From the NCBI RefSeq assembly GCF_019578655.1, contig NC_063261.1, positions 10,920,446-10,984,445 of the forward strand: a DNA stretch of 64,000 nt. Direction: 5' to 3'. Below, in pieces: positions 36,230 through 48,249 of this stretch (position 1 is the stretch's first letter; the number at the start of each line of letters is the position of its first letter). A model generated the notes under the pieces. The model ran no database searches. It saw only the letters and a list, made by a program, of their open reading frames with translations, and had not been told where the DNA came from. The stretch is from Ricinus communis (taxonomy: Eukaryota; Streptophyta; Magnoliopsida; Malpighiales; Euphorbiaceae). Position numbers and translations under genes: made by a program.

Positions 36230-37740
36230 TCATCGAGAATTTATTATTAAATATAACTATAAGCAAAATAATTATTAAGTATTGGTTACAAATTCATTAT
36301 ATATAAAATTTAGATTCATAATTTATAAACTCTAAATTCATTGATTAACATATGAATTTACTTTTTAATTTATAAATTTTTGAATTATAAATTATAAATT
36401 TCAAGAATATGTGTGATGAACATATAGTTTATAATTATGAATCTTTTGTTTTTAACCTATAAGTTTATAATTTTCTTAATGAATTTTTAAATTATAATAT
36501 ATAATTCTCAGATATTAGTGTAATGAACGTATAATTTATAATTTATAAACTTATTATTTTTAATCTTTAAATATGTAGTTTTTTTTTTTAAATAAATTTA
36601 TAGACTAATATATGAGCTTCAAGTATACATATAATGAGTTTGCTGCATCGGGGTTTACAGGTTGACAATGTCTGTTGTCCCATGTTTTTAAGAAATGCCA
36701 ATGGACTCGAGCACTGTGGCTTCTCTCCCCACTTGGACTGAATTCTGATCAGTTTCCATCTGATGATTTGATGTCTTGGCTATGTTATTTGAAGTCTCAA
36801 CTAAAATCTGATCAATTAGAATGTTTTATTCTTACAGCGTGGAGTATTTGGAAGGAAAGGAATCAACGTGTGCATGGCCATAAATTTAGCCATCAATCCG
36901 AGGTTATTGCTGTTGGATTGCAAAATTGCTCAGTAATTTTCGTGGTGCTCAGGGTATTTCAGGTCCTGTTGGGGTGGTAAGACGGGTTGATTCTTCTCAC
37001 TCATGGTGCCCACCTTTAGCAGGTCTTTATACACTTAATTGTGATGCATCTGTTAAAGATGACAAAGCTGCAGTCGGTGTGGTATTGAGTAATGAAAGAG
37101 GTGAAGTTATGTTCTGTGTGGGGAAACAAATTGGGGGCTGCTTAGAAGTGGAACTTGCTGAAGGACAGGCTGTTCTATTTGGTCTTTGGTGTGCTATAGA
37201 TTGTGGCTTCTCCAGCATTGTTATCGAATCTGACTGCAGTACTTTAATCCAGAAGTTAACAAGTATTGTACATGGCTCGAGTCCAATGCAACTGTTGGTG
37301 GATGATATTAATCATCTGTCTGAATCTTTTCCTTTTGTTAGTTTTGAACATATTAACCGCAAGGTTAATTTAGTTGCTCATAGTTTAGCCAAATGGGCTT
37401 CTTCTTGGAAGATGCTGTTATTTTGTTAGAAGATGTCCCTAGTTGCTGCACTCAATTTGTAATTCGTGACATTTCTTTGTCATAACGAATTTCTGTCTTT
37501 AAAAAGAAAAATTTACGAATTTATTATTTTTAACTTATAAACTTATAATTTTTTTTATGAGTTTTTAGACTATAATATATGAATTCTAGATATACATGAA
37601 TGAATCTACGATTTATAATTTATGAATTTATTACTTTTAGCCTACGAAAATGTAGTTTTATAATTGATGTTTATAGTTTTTACTAACAAACTTGTGTTCA
37701 TAACCTACGATTGTATTTTATAATTTATAATTATGAATAT
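36230..37740. repeat. AT-rich minisatellite, unit about 100-117 bases, split by a LINE
   Basis: Units with the order ATGAA, TATAATTTATAAATT, TTATTTTTAAC, TATAAGTTTATAATTTT and AATGAATTTTTA recur. Matching landmarks fall at about 36411, 36528 and 36629, and again at about 37596 after the LINE insertion (36640-37511). The unit copies are diverged. Confidence 0.7.
36640..37511 (+). pseudogene. 5'-truncated LINE: zinc-finger and RNase H end of the RT ORF
   Basis: The first frame (to about 36980) holds a zf-RVT-like stretch with HVFKKCQWTRALW and AWSIWKERNQRVHG. After a frameshift near 36940, the second frame (36926-37429) carries an RVT_3-type RNase H: LNCDASV, a VELAEGQAVLFGL helix, IVIESDCSTLIQ, and NLVAHSLAKWAS before the stop. 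Acidic residues for two-metal catalysis appear kept. An A-rich tail (AAAAAGAAAAA, 37501-37511) ends the element. The RT and endonuclease parts are missing, as expected from incomplete target-primed reverse transcription. Confidence 0.85.
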
Positions 37741-37927
37741 GCAATTATTATTTTAATATTTCATTATTATTATTAAATTAATAAAAATTAAAATATTATT
37801 AGGTGATGATAAAAAATAATTGAAATTTAATTTTTATAAAATAAGATATAATAGAATTTAAAATATGAATATCTATTAAAGTATGATTAAATTTTATATT
37901 TTCATAAAAATTTAAATCACTAATAAA

Positions 37928-37931
<4 letters not shown>

Positions 37932-37967
<36 letters not shown>
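37932..37967. repeat. (TA)n microsatellite
   Basis: A TA dinucleotide run of about 36 bases in AT-rich DNA. Confidence 0.9.
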
Positions 37968-37971
<4 letters not shown>

Positions 37972-38326
37972 AATTTTAATACACGAAAATTTTCATATAA
38001 AAGTACTTGTATATTATAAATCAAATTCAATATTGTAATAAAAAATATAAAAGTACTGAAAATATAAATTAAAACAAAAATATTATAAAAATTGTTAATA
38101 ATAATAAATAGAAAATTAAAAATAGGACATGGTAATAAAAACATGATCTATCTAGTGCAAGACAACCTTTAATATCTAAAGAAAAATTGCCGCCCACATA
38201 TCTGAAGCTCTTGGTGCACAAAGAATCATAGACATAAATCTCTGATATAATAATTGGAATAGAGCTTCAGCAATTTCCACAGAGGGGTGTTAGATTATGG
38301 TCTGATAACTACTAATCCATAAGGCC

Positions 38327-38344
38327 TACTACTACTACTACTAC

Positions 38345-38386
<42 letters not shown>
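38327..38386. repeat. Compound trinucleotide microsatellite
   Basis: Several CTA units are followed by a longer run of TAA/ATA units, with one transition between them. Confidence 0.9.
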
Positions 38387-38389
<3 letters not shown>

Positions 38390-38447
38390 GCTAATTAATC
38401 TTTAACGTTCATTCAGTTATTTGATAGATTATAGCTGTACCGGATTA

Positions 38448-38590
38448 AAAAGATACAAATTGATCCTTTCTCTACCTATTAAGGTTTATCCAAATGTAAT
38501 TATTAGGTTAAGCCAAAAGATTAAACTGGTCTTTTCTCTACCAATGAAGATTTACACAATTATAATTATTAGGTTATGCCAAAGTTGTCA
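38448..38590. repeat. Tandem repeat of about 68 bases, two units
   Basis: Two adjacent copies share the T-rich word CTTTTCTCTACC and end in AATTATTAGGTTA-GCCAAA. A third partial unit may follow. An open frame of 96 codons crosses it but is repeat sequence. Confidence 0.7.
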
Positions 38591-38719
38591 TAAGCAAAAG
38601 GATGAAAAGAGAAAAATTAATTTATTTTTAAGGTTTGGTACATGTCAATTTCATCAAATTCATAAGGTATGTGCTACATATTTTAATGGCAAATCAACTT
38701 ATTTAGCGTGAACTTTTAT

Positions 38720-39702
38720 CAAATTCGTAAATATACTTTTGTTTTATAAAATTTATCATTCATTATTTTTATATTTTCTTTTAAATATACCTAAGCTGAA
38801 TAAGGTGTTTGCCAGATACAATATAGTTATTTTTTTTTAGAATAATATGGTCATTTATTATACCTGCATAGAACCCAACAATACTATGTTTAAAAACTCA
38901 CCCTTTTTAGCCTCATTTTATGAAAAAGAGTAATTGTGCTTGCAATGATACTGTTTATGTTTCTTCTTTTTAATCTAAATAAAATCTAGAGTTAGTTTCT
39001 TCTCCATTTACAAATTTCTTCAAGTTATCACTTTTAATTTTAAAGCTTTAACCATTTATTGCAAGATGCAAGGGGCTTCATTATTAGCTTCCCAAGTTAA
39101 TACTCGAGTTATTTAACTGACATTGAACTATACTTTTGTGAATGTAAGAGATCAAAAAAATTGATGATTTTAAGGACTATGAATAATCTAAGGTGTAAGT
39201 TATGGAGTTGTTCATATACAGAGGTAAGGTCTATTATTCTTGTTAAGGTTACTCAATTTTATAGGAATGTGTTTGGTATTTGAATTTTTTAAGGACAAAG
39301 TTGTGATTTCTTTAGGTGGCATGATAATTGGATGAATGAGAGGACATTGATGATCCTCAATGAGTGTAGGCTCTTAAAATGGAAAATTGAAAAGTTTGGA
39401 CACTAAATTAAGCAATGTTGGAGAATAGTTTGCATAAAGGAGTTGTAGAAGGAAAGTGCTTCGTTGAAAGAAAAGATTGAGAGATAAATGATGTAGCAGC
39501 AAAAATAAGGTCTAAGAAGAGTAAGGATATGGAAAAGATGAAGGGGGGTTTTAATTTTTATAAAGTGGATTTTTATAGTGCTATTGGGGGTGTACAAGCT
39601 ATATGCTTGAATAGGTGAGATGTGAGATGGAGACAATTTATTTTGTTGGGTTATGTTGGTTTAAGTAGTAGAATGTTGGGGTTGAATAATATATTACATG
39701 CT
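38720..39702. other. Intergenic DNA without recognisable content
   Basis: Mixed AT-rich sequence up to the target duplication of the next LTR element. Open frames (for example 39403-39636 on -) are short and lack any domain. Confidence 0.45.
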
Positions 39703-39707
39703 TGTAC

Positions 39708-40951
39708 TATTAGCCTAAGTCATTTCATAAACTTAGGAACCCTTGATTTTGATCTTGACAATCAAATTAAGTAGTATTAATTATATATTTCAAGTGTCTA
39801 TTTTGTAGGATTTTGACTAAGTGCTCAAAAGCATAGATTTCATTTCTGACCTCTAAATCATGATCCCTACATAAGGATCGCGATCGTGAAACTCAAATAT
39901 CCCCTAGTTGTTGAAGCAGAGATGAAATCATGATCGCCATCTTAGGATCATGATTGTGACATGCTTGAATTTCATCATAGAGAGTATTAGGACCCTCAGC
40001 CCGACCACAATATCAGAAGCAACAAAGCTCTTAAGGAATGCGTGTGATCACGACTGCAACATCAGAAGCAACAAAGCTCTTAAGGATTGAGTGTGATCGC
40101 GACCGCGACTTTCATAATTGTTAAGCAATAAAGCTCTTAAGCAATATAGATTTCTCAACCGCGATTTTCGTAACTATTAAGAAGCCTCCAACGGTCATAC
40201 TTGTGAAGAGCAATGAAGGATTGCCATATGGAAAAGAGTCGTTGCAACTTTAAGAATCACGACCGTGATTTAGTAAAAGCGACTGCAAAAGAGCAAGCGC
40301 GGCCGCGACTCACTAGTTGCGACTGTGATAGCTTTGACAATGTATTTAATGTACTAGCTAGAGCTAGAAGAAAAAGAATATGGTGAGAGTTATATGAGTA
40401 ATGGTTCTTTAACTGCTTGGGGCTATAAATACCCCTTCTAAAGACCATTTAATTGTGATGAACAACCTGATATAGGCCAATTTATTGATCTTTCAATTCT
40501 CATCTTTATGTAACAAAATTTATCTTTGTAAAAGATTATTGTAAGGGTTTGAGTGTGAGCCATAAAATACTTGTAAATATTTGAATATTAGCCTAAACAC
40601 TTGGAAAAGCATTTGAGAGTTAGCCTAGGTAAAAAAACTCTTGTGGGTTTGGTGTGAGCCTGAACACCAAGTTTGGGAGTGAGGTTGGAAAAAATTTTAA
40701 TGTATAAGTTTGAGTATGAGCTTGAAAAACACTTGGATTTGATCTTGCATCCATAAAAGGATCGTTGATAGTGAAATACTCAATTGAAGATTGAGGGTAG
40801 ATGTAGAGTTGGTTAATGCTTGAACCAATATAAATCTTTGTGTTAGTTTTTCTTTATTCTTTATCTAACCATTTGATTGATTTTTAAATTGTCCATTAAC
40901 CTTCCAAAGACTAATTCAACCTCCCACTTCTTGGTACATGAAGGGGTAACA
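39708..40951 (+). repeat. 5' LTR of the gag-only element
   Basis: 1244 bases. It carries a promoter-like GGCTATAAATACCCC near 40429 that is also kept in the 3' LTR (near 44820), and several CGATCGCGA-type words. The first bases read TATTAG where the 3' LTR has TGTTAG, a point change in the TG terminus. A copy of the block CATCAGAAGCAACAAAGCTC is duplicated at 40010 and 40063. Confidence 0.85.
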
Positions 40952-41193
40952 AGTGGTATCAAAGCTTCATACTCATCATCAAGCTTAAGTACGTGAGTTA
41001 AAGATTCAGGATGACCAATGAAGGTATGCATCATCTCAAACCATTCTTTAATGGATCCTATTATCCACATTGGAAAAGTATATAATAGAGGTATACTTAT
41101 ATAGTGACCTAGTAATGTGTTAAAGGAATGAAAGTCTCCAACAAAAGAGACGATGGCTTTTAAGTATCTATTCCTAGAGAGGAATGGGTAGAG

Positions 41194-42830
41194 GTGCATA
41201 GAAGAGCAAATGGGAAGAATAAAAGTGTTATGGTGATTCTCCTTAGTTTCTGTGTTAGAGAAGAATATGATAAAGTTCAATATTGCCTAAGTGCTCATAG
41301 TATCTGGAAGACTCTAGAGAACTACAATGAAGAAATCATACAAGTCAAATCCAAGAAGGTTCAATTGCTCATAATCGAATATGAGCTTTTCATAATGGAG
41401 CCACATAATAGCATAACCGAAATGACAAACAGACTTCTAGTTATTGTTAACAATATGGGGAAGCTTGGCAAGCACTATGACTTAGTGATATCAACAACAA
41501 AATCCTCAAATCCTTTCCATTGAACAAGTATGGACTAAAGGTGGCCGATATTGAAGAAATCAATGAGGATCTTGAAAACATTTCCACGAATGTACTCATA
41601 GGAAAGCTTTTCACTCATGGAATGACTTTAGAAAGGAAAGAAGAGCTAGAGAAGGACAAAAATAAAGCACTAGTGAGTCATATAGGAGTGAAGATGAAGA
41701 GCGGGCCATGCTTTCTAAGAAAGTAAGGGAGATCATCAAGAATAAGAAAAGAGATAAAAGAGTTCTCAAGAAATCTCCCTCAAGCTCAACTGTGGTCATA
41801 ACTTGCTATAGTATGGCTAGCAAGGGCATGTCAAGGCTGATTGTTACAAAAGTAAGAACAAGAAGAATGAGAAAAGGAAAGCATTCAAGGCAACTTAGTA
41901 TGATAGTTCTTCAAGTGAAGAAGATGAAGAAGAAGTTGTTAACCTTTGCTTTATGGACATGGATGATTACTCCAATGAGGTATGTTCATCTTATACTTAT
42001 GATGATAATTGTAATCATGATATGCATGATATAATTGATGATGAACTCTTAGAAGACATGACTTTAAAATGTAAAACTATTGTTCTAAAATAAAATTTTA
42101 TAAGGAAAAATATTTGAAACTAGAAAATGATTTTAAAGAATAAGAAAAACAAGTTTCAAATCTTACCTCTTCAAATTTGGTACTAAAAAAAATTCTTTAA
42201 ATGAAGTTTCCTAAAAATCCTCTTCACTTAATAATTTGCAAAAAAAATAATGATTTGGAAATTGAAGTTGAGGAGCTAAGAAATTCTATTTCAAAGTTTA
42301 CAAGGGAAAGGAAGCTTTGGATACAATAATTGTATTTCAAAGACCTCCTCTGGTTAAATATGGTATTGGCTTCAATAGGGCTTCATCATCATCATCTCCT
42401 TCTAGCTCACATATTTTTAAGCATATACACCTCAAACATTAAATATAGAAGTTGTGAAAAGGGAGATTAAAGCACACATAAGACCTCTCCTCTTAAAGAA
42501 AAAAGAGAAAGTACATCAAGGTCTAAGAGGAAAGCCTTAAGATACTAATCATACATTTTTATTTAAAAGGCAATTTATGCTCATAAAACATGTTCTTGCA
42601 TACATGCTAGAGATAGGAGTATGATGAAACCCAAGTCTTAAGCAAGAAGGCCTTTGAATAAGAGGAACTTCAATCCTAATATTCAATATCATTATTTCAT
42701 GAAGATTAGGAACATAAATATGCATTGCTTTATGATGAAGGATCACCTCAAGCTTGAGAGTTCTTCAAGGACTAACCACCATGGATCTAAGCTTGTTTGG
42801 GTACCACTCTTGATCATCTTGTAGGGTAAC
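41194..42830 (+). pseudogene. Decayed Ty1/copia gag
   Basis: Frames at 41194-41523, 41520-41726 and 41708-42034 succeed one another by frameshift. They hold a SIWKTLENYNE strand, HNSITEMTNRLLVIVNNMGK and LGKHYDLV, as in Sirevirus gag, followed by Lys-rich spacer. Near 42680 a zinc-knuckle remnant reads YHYFMKIRNINMHCF, where the CCHC Cys residues except one are gone. A trace of the protease start may follow at about 42855. Gag would form the particle; here it is broken by several stops. Confidence 0.7.
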
Positions 42831-44193
42831 TTCTAATCCACTTCAAGGAAAGAAAGCTAGTATTTGGATGGTGAGTGTAAAAGTCAAGGAATTTTCAAAT
42901 TTACTTTTCTCACCAACTCATTGGAAGTGGATAAAAGGGAAGATAATAGATATAAGCGCAATTGGTATCTAATTTCTCATCCCTTCTCATCGTTGCTTAT
43001 ATTTATCAACTTTGATTTGAGATTATGCACTATTACTTTATATGTGTTTTGGTCTAATTAAGAATGCTTGTAAATATTTTGTCACTTTATAAGCTTTAAT
43101 AGATCATTTTTTACATTCAATTTTGATAATATATTGTAGTACTAAAACACATTGCCAAGTATGATAAAATATTACTCACTCACAATTTACAAGTCAAAAT
43201 GAATCATTACTGAAATATGTTTGTAATATTTCAACAATGGTCCTTTCCAAAATCATGAATATTAAAGTGAGTAAACACATAAAATTTTTGTTCATCTTGG
43301 TAATACACCCAAGTGAGTAATATTTTATTAATCATATATCACTCTTATTGCCGTGTAATGTAATGCCTTTTCTTCTTCTATCAAAAACATTCTTGCTTAT
43401 ATTCTATCTTATGGATTAAACAAGCTAAATCTTGACTGTCTCCAACATTCAAGAGCTATTGTGCTTAAAAGAAAGATAATTCATGTGAGTATATGTTGGG
43501 AGAAAAAGGGGGAGCACAAAGAGTGGCTAAAAAGCAAAAAGTGTCATCTCCTACTTAAGAAGAGGAGAGAGGTCCTCAAGTAATTAAGCAAAGGGCTCAA
43601 GGACATTCTCAAATTTCATTTAAGAAAAGAGTTTTGAAATAAATGGAATTTCAAGAGAAAAGACTTACAAAGAAATACAGGTTACTTCAACATCTTCACT
43701 TTGATGTTAGATAAATCCAAGAGAAGTAAGACATTCAACCTTGTCATCTTGAAGACTGGGGATCAAGTTAGAATAAGGAAGAAGATGAAGACTAGACTCT
43801 AAGTGCCAAATCTTTTTTATGTTTTATTTTAAATTTTCATACTTGCATTTCATCTTTGGCACTTTATGTTTTGATAATAAATATCTATGTTTTTTTTTTT
43901 ATAAATTTTCCTTATTCAATAAAAATTTTACTTATACTTTAAGACATTCTAGTTATGTTTTATTTTTTTGTCTCTCTCATTCTTTTAAAAAAAATTTATA
44001 TTCCTTTTTTTTTATGTTAACAAAGGGAGAGAGAGGAAAACATGGATTCATTAATTATCTCAATGAGGTGGAGAATAATTAAAACTAATTTAGAATATTT
44101 TTTATATTATCTTACTCATAGGCTAAGGGGAAGTATATTGTTTATTATCTTATTTTTGCTTAATTTAATTATCAAAATAAAAAAGGGACAGAT
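42831..44193 (+). other. Interior of the gag-only element lacking pol
   Basis: No integrase, RT or RNase H strand is visible in any plus frame. A Lys/Gln/Arg-rich decayed frame at about 43500-43800 could be the remains of a 3' ORF of the Sirevirus env-like kind. From 43800 the sequence is T-rich, then a purine block (AGGGAGAGAGAGGAAAACA, about 44023-44042). Confidence 0.5.
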
Positions 44194-45291
44194 TGTTAGT
44201 CTAAGTCATTTTATGAACTTAGGAACCTTTATTTTGATATTGCTAATCAGATTGAGTAGCACTAATTATATATTTCAAGTGCTTATTTTATAGATTTTTG
44301 ATTTAGTGTTCAAAAGCTTAGATTTCATTTCTGACTTCTAAATAGCGACTGCTATGTAAGGAGTAATCACGAAACTCAAATATTCCATAGCCATTGAAGC
44401 AGAGATGAGAATCATGACTGCCATCATGGGGTTGCGACCGTGATATGCTTGAATTTCATTATAAAGAGTGTCACGACCCTTAATGCAATTGCAACATCTA
44501 AAGCAACAAAGCTTTTAAAGAATGAGTGTAATTGCGACCACGATATGGATTTTGCAATCGCGACTCTCATAACCATTAGGAAGCCTCCAATGATCGTATT
44601 TGTGAAGACTAATGAAGGAGTGCCACATGGAAAAGAACCATTTCAAGTTTAAGAATCGCGACCACGATTCACCAAGAGCAACCATGAAAGAGCAAGCGCA
44701 ACGCTATTCCCCAATTGTGATCGCGACAGCTCTGATAGTGCATTTAATGCACTAACTAAAGTTAGAAGAAAAGGAGTATGGTGAGGGTTATATAAGTGAT
44801 GGTTCTTTGGCGGTTTGGGGCTATAAATACCCCTTTAAAGACCATTTTAATTTTAATGAACAACCTCAAATAAAGCTAATTTATTGATCTTTCAATTTTC
44901 ACCTTTTTGTAGTGTTTGAGTGTGAGACATAAAACACATGTAAATTTTTGAGTGTTAGCCTAGACATGGGAAAGGGCTTAAAAGTTAGCCTAGGTAGAAA
45001 AACTCTTGTGAATTTTGGTGTGAGTCTAGACACTAATTTGGGAGTGAGCTTAGAAAAACTCCTAGTATAAGAATTTCAATGTGAGCTTGAAAACATTTGG
45101 GCGTGATCTTGCACTTACAAAAGGATCATTATGGCGAGTGGATGTAGAGTTGGTTAGTACCCCAATCATTATAAATCTTTGTGTTGATTTTTCTTCTCTC
45201 TTTATTTAACCATTTGATTGAAATTTTTAATTGGCTATTAGCCTTCCAAACACCAATTCAATCCCCTTTCTTGGTGCATCAAAGGACAACA
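44194..45291 (+). repeat. 3' LTR of the gag-only element
   Basis: 1098 bases, matching the 5' LTR with many substitutions and several deletions (about 150 bases shorter). The extent of divergence implies an old insertion. Confidence 0.85.
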
Positions 45292-45296
45292 TGTAT

Positions 45297-46250
45297 TTTT
45301 ATATATTTATGCAATGAAGACTTTGTTAGAATTTTGCAAGAATCCAATTGGTTTTTTCATATTTTTGCATGAATTTTGCAAGAATCCAATAAGGCTGAGT
45401 TGGATAATAAATAAATATGTAATGCTGACATCAAACATGTGGAGCCATATATATTGGATACACATAAATATAGAATTGTTTGTAGATTGACATTAAAAAA
45501 ATACTAGTACCATACAAAAGGGAACACAAAATAACAATAATGTTATATATGATAAAATTAAATCTAGTTATTTGTGAGTATAACTTATGACCTATGAGTC
45601 AAAATAACACTCAAAATTAAAGATTTAGATTACCTATATTGTCTACATTACCCCTCAACATTAACTTGTTAAACCTTTTATAAGGCTTTGGTAGAATATA
45701 TTGTCCATCTTGAATAACTAATATTGCATTATAACTAGTCTTTATCATTATTGTCTATGACGATGCAACCACTGTTTTTTTCTTTTTAACAAACTGAGGT
45801 ATGACTTACTGCACTCCTTTATGATAATCTATCAAAAACTTTCTCATTCTCTTTTGGCTTTGATGCTATGCAAGTTTGACTAGGTGTCATTCCTTGTTCT
45901 ATTTAGATTTGGTTGATGCCTTCAATTGCCTTAGAGCTGCTACTTGTGAGACTTAGAACGTCTTATAGCTGATGCTGCTTGTATAGAGCCACTTATGAAT
46001 CTAACATTTGTATCCCCTAGCATCTGCAACATCACATTTCACCAACTTTTTACAATCTAATTCAAGAATAGCAACAAAAATTAGTGAACCGATTATCAAC
46101 TTACCTTGAGATAAATATTTTTTGTCTTAGTTGATATGTTAAGACTATATCCTTTTATAGCCTATACAAATCCATATAAAAAACAACATATCACAATTAA
46201 AAGTTACATACAAATCAGTAACATACCTGATTTCTCTTTGAAAGTGCGGA
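45297..46250. other. Intergenic DNA without recognisable content
   Basis: AT-rich sequence with no ORF, repeat pair or element border that I can define. Confidence 0.4.
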
Positions 46251-46254
46251 ATAG

Positions 46255-47960
46255 AAATCCAATATGGGGGGGGGGGGGGGGGTGGGTGAATTGGACTTCT
46301 CAAATTATTAAGTTGGATATATGTTCTCTTTAGTCATGATTATTAAGAGTGAAATCAAATGATATGATCAGTTAAGAATATATAGATTAATATTCTATTG
46401 ATAATGCAATGATCAAAGTTTATTACTTCTTAGAATGATTAGACATGAGTTCTATTAGATGCTTGATGCAAATTGCATAGATATCTAACAATTCTGGAGA
46501 TACCTACAACAGTAAGCTAGCTATCGCAATAGATACCTCAACTGATATGAATCAAAACCTTTTCTAAGAAATTATTTTTCAATAAAATAAGTAAGAGAAT
46601 GCAGAGCTTAAATGTCTTATGCGGGTTTAAAAATAGTCAAAAATCTATTTAGAGGATTCCTTCTTGTTTTTCACAATAGACATCTAATAGATGAGATGAC
46701 TCTATCAGATATCTATTTGGATGCAAGAGTCGAGAGCAATTTGCATAATGATTTATCCTAGTTCAGCACTAAGACCTACATCTAGTCCTTAAGGATCATA
46801 CCTTATGATTTTCTCCACTAGTTGACTCTATTAATGGCTAAATATCAAGCCTTACAAAGTTTTGACCTTTAGACACCTTACCCAATATGAGTTATCCCCA
46901 CTTTGATTGACCCGTAGAAGTTATTAGGCTTCTATCTACCTTACACTTTCTTTAGTAGGTGTAAATGGACCTCTTACAGACTTTTTAATAAGAGGTTGTG
47001 TCACCTATAGACAACAATAAGCTTTATCCTAGGTTCTAGAGACCATATGAGAAATTTTAATTTTAAAAAATGAAAGTGAAAATGAAAGAATTCCTAAATA
47101 GATCAAACACAAATTTATTGCAAGGAAAATTGATTTTGAAAGCAATGAATGTAACAACTTAAGAATAAAAGGAGAAGAAAAAGAGTGATTAATGCACTTT
47201 CGGCTCTTGAGAGTTTTGGAAAGTAAATGTTATTCTTTCCTCATTAAATTACTGAGGTGAATTTTATATTTAAAATACTTGATAACTTATGGAATTGGCT
47301 TCTGTAAAGTTATAGCTTTCTATCTGATAGATTGTAGAAAGCTATCATAAAAAATACTATGACTATGATAGGCAGCCATACTATAAAGAGCTGTCTCAAA
47401 AAAGCTATGACTGTGACAGACAACCATGCTTGATAGTATGCAAGTTGCTTTTACTTCACTCAACAGAAACTAGCCGTTAGAAACATGTATGAGAATTGTA
47501 ACTGTGTGAGAAAAGGATATGTCAGAATAAAAAGCAGTTAGATACCTTCAAGGTATTAAATAGATGTCTGATCAAATACAAATTTCTCAAAAGACATGAA
47601 TTTTAAGGAATACAATTTTGTGACTTATGAGAAAACTAAAATATTACTTTATACGATGTGAAATCATATGACATTTTGAAATCTTATAGTGTGCACAATA
47701 ATTATTTTCATAAAAAGTCGATCCATATATAAGACATCTAAGAGACACTTAAACCTATTTAGAGATAGCTAACTCTTAGACTTCTATTCTTTGGATCTAC
47801 CAGTTGCTTCAAATAAGGTAGATGTCTACTTATGAAATCTACTTTTAGTCGTCTGGTCAAATTGCTTATGTACTTGCATCGTCAGATATCTGTATATACA
47901 ATATTAATTTACATAATGTTTTGTTATCATCAAAACTTAGATTGTTAGCTTATTAGTGCT
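46255..47960. repeat. Probable repeat opening with a poly-G tract
   Basis: An 18-base run of G followed by TGGGTGAATTGG starts a 1.7-kb stretch with no coding domain. Plant genomes have many non-autonomous elements opening with a GGGGGTGAAT phrase, followed by lines like the 'CCTACATCTAGTCC' seen near 46780. The right border is not defined. Confidence 0.35.
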
Positions 47961-48240
47961 AACACTCTCTTTTTCAATAGTCCTCTTATCACTAGTCTAT
48001 TATTTATTGGAAGGACCAGGTTCTTAGGGCTAACACTCAGTTGTTGCAGTTCTTGCAGCTGCTGGGCATCTAGTTCTTCCCCTACCTATTTTTTACAAGA
48101 AAATGAAAAAAAAAGAAATAACAAGATGATAACATTTCCAACATAAAACAATTATCACACATTTATTATATACTTGATTTGTAGGTTCAACTTTAAATAG
48201 AGGTGGATTATCCTTTTTAGGCATCCAATTTTATTGTGTC
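47961..48240. other. Spacer
   Basis: Mixed sequence with nothing recognisable. Confidence 0.3.
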
Positions 48241-48249
48241 CAAATTCAT

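Larger units (their letters stand above)
39703..45296 (+). mobile_element. LTR retrotransposon with gag only (non-autonomous, Sirevirus-related Ty1/copia)
   Basis: LTRs at 39708-40951 and 44194-45291 align along their length, sharing the openings TTAG-CTAAGTCATTT and the ends CAACA or TAACA. Flanks are TGTAC (39703-39707) and TGTAT (45292-45296), a 5-bp duplication with one change. The primer site TGGTATCAAAGC (40954-40965) fits tRNA-iMet. The purine tract AAAAAAGGGACAGAT lies just before the 3' LTR. The 3.2-kb interior has a decayed copia gag but no protease, integrase or RT that I can find. Its gag resembles that of the element at 63.7-64 kb, so that family could have supplied enzymes in trans. 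Confidence 0.85.
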
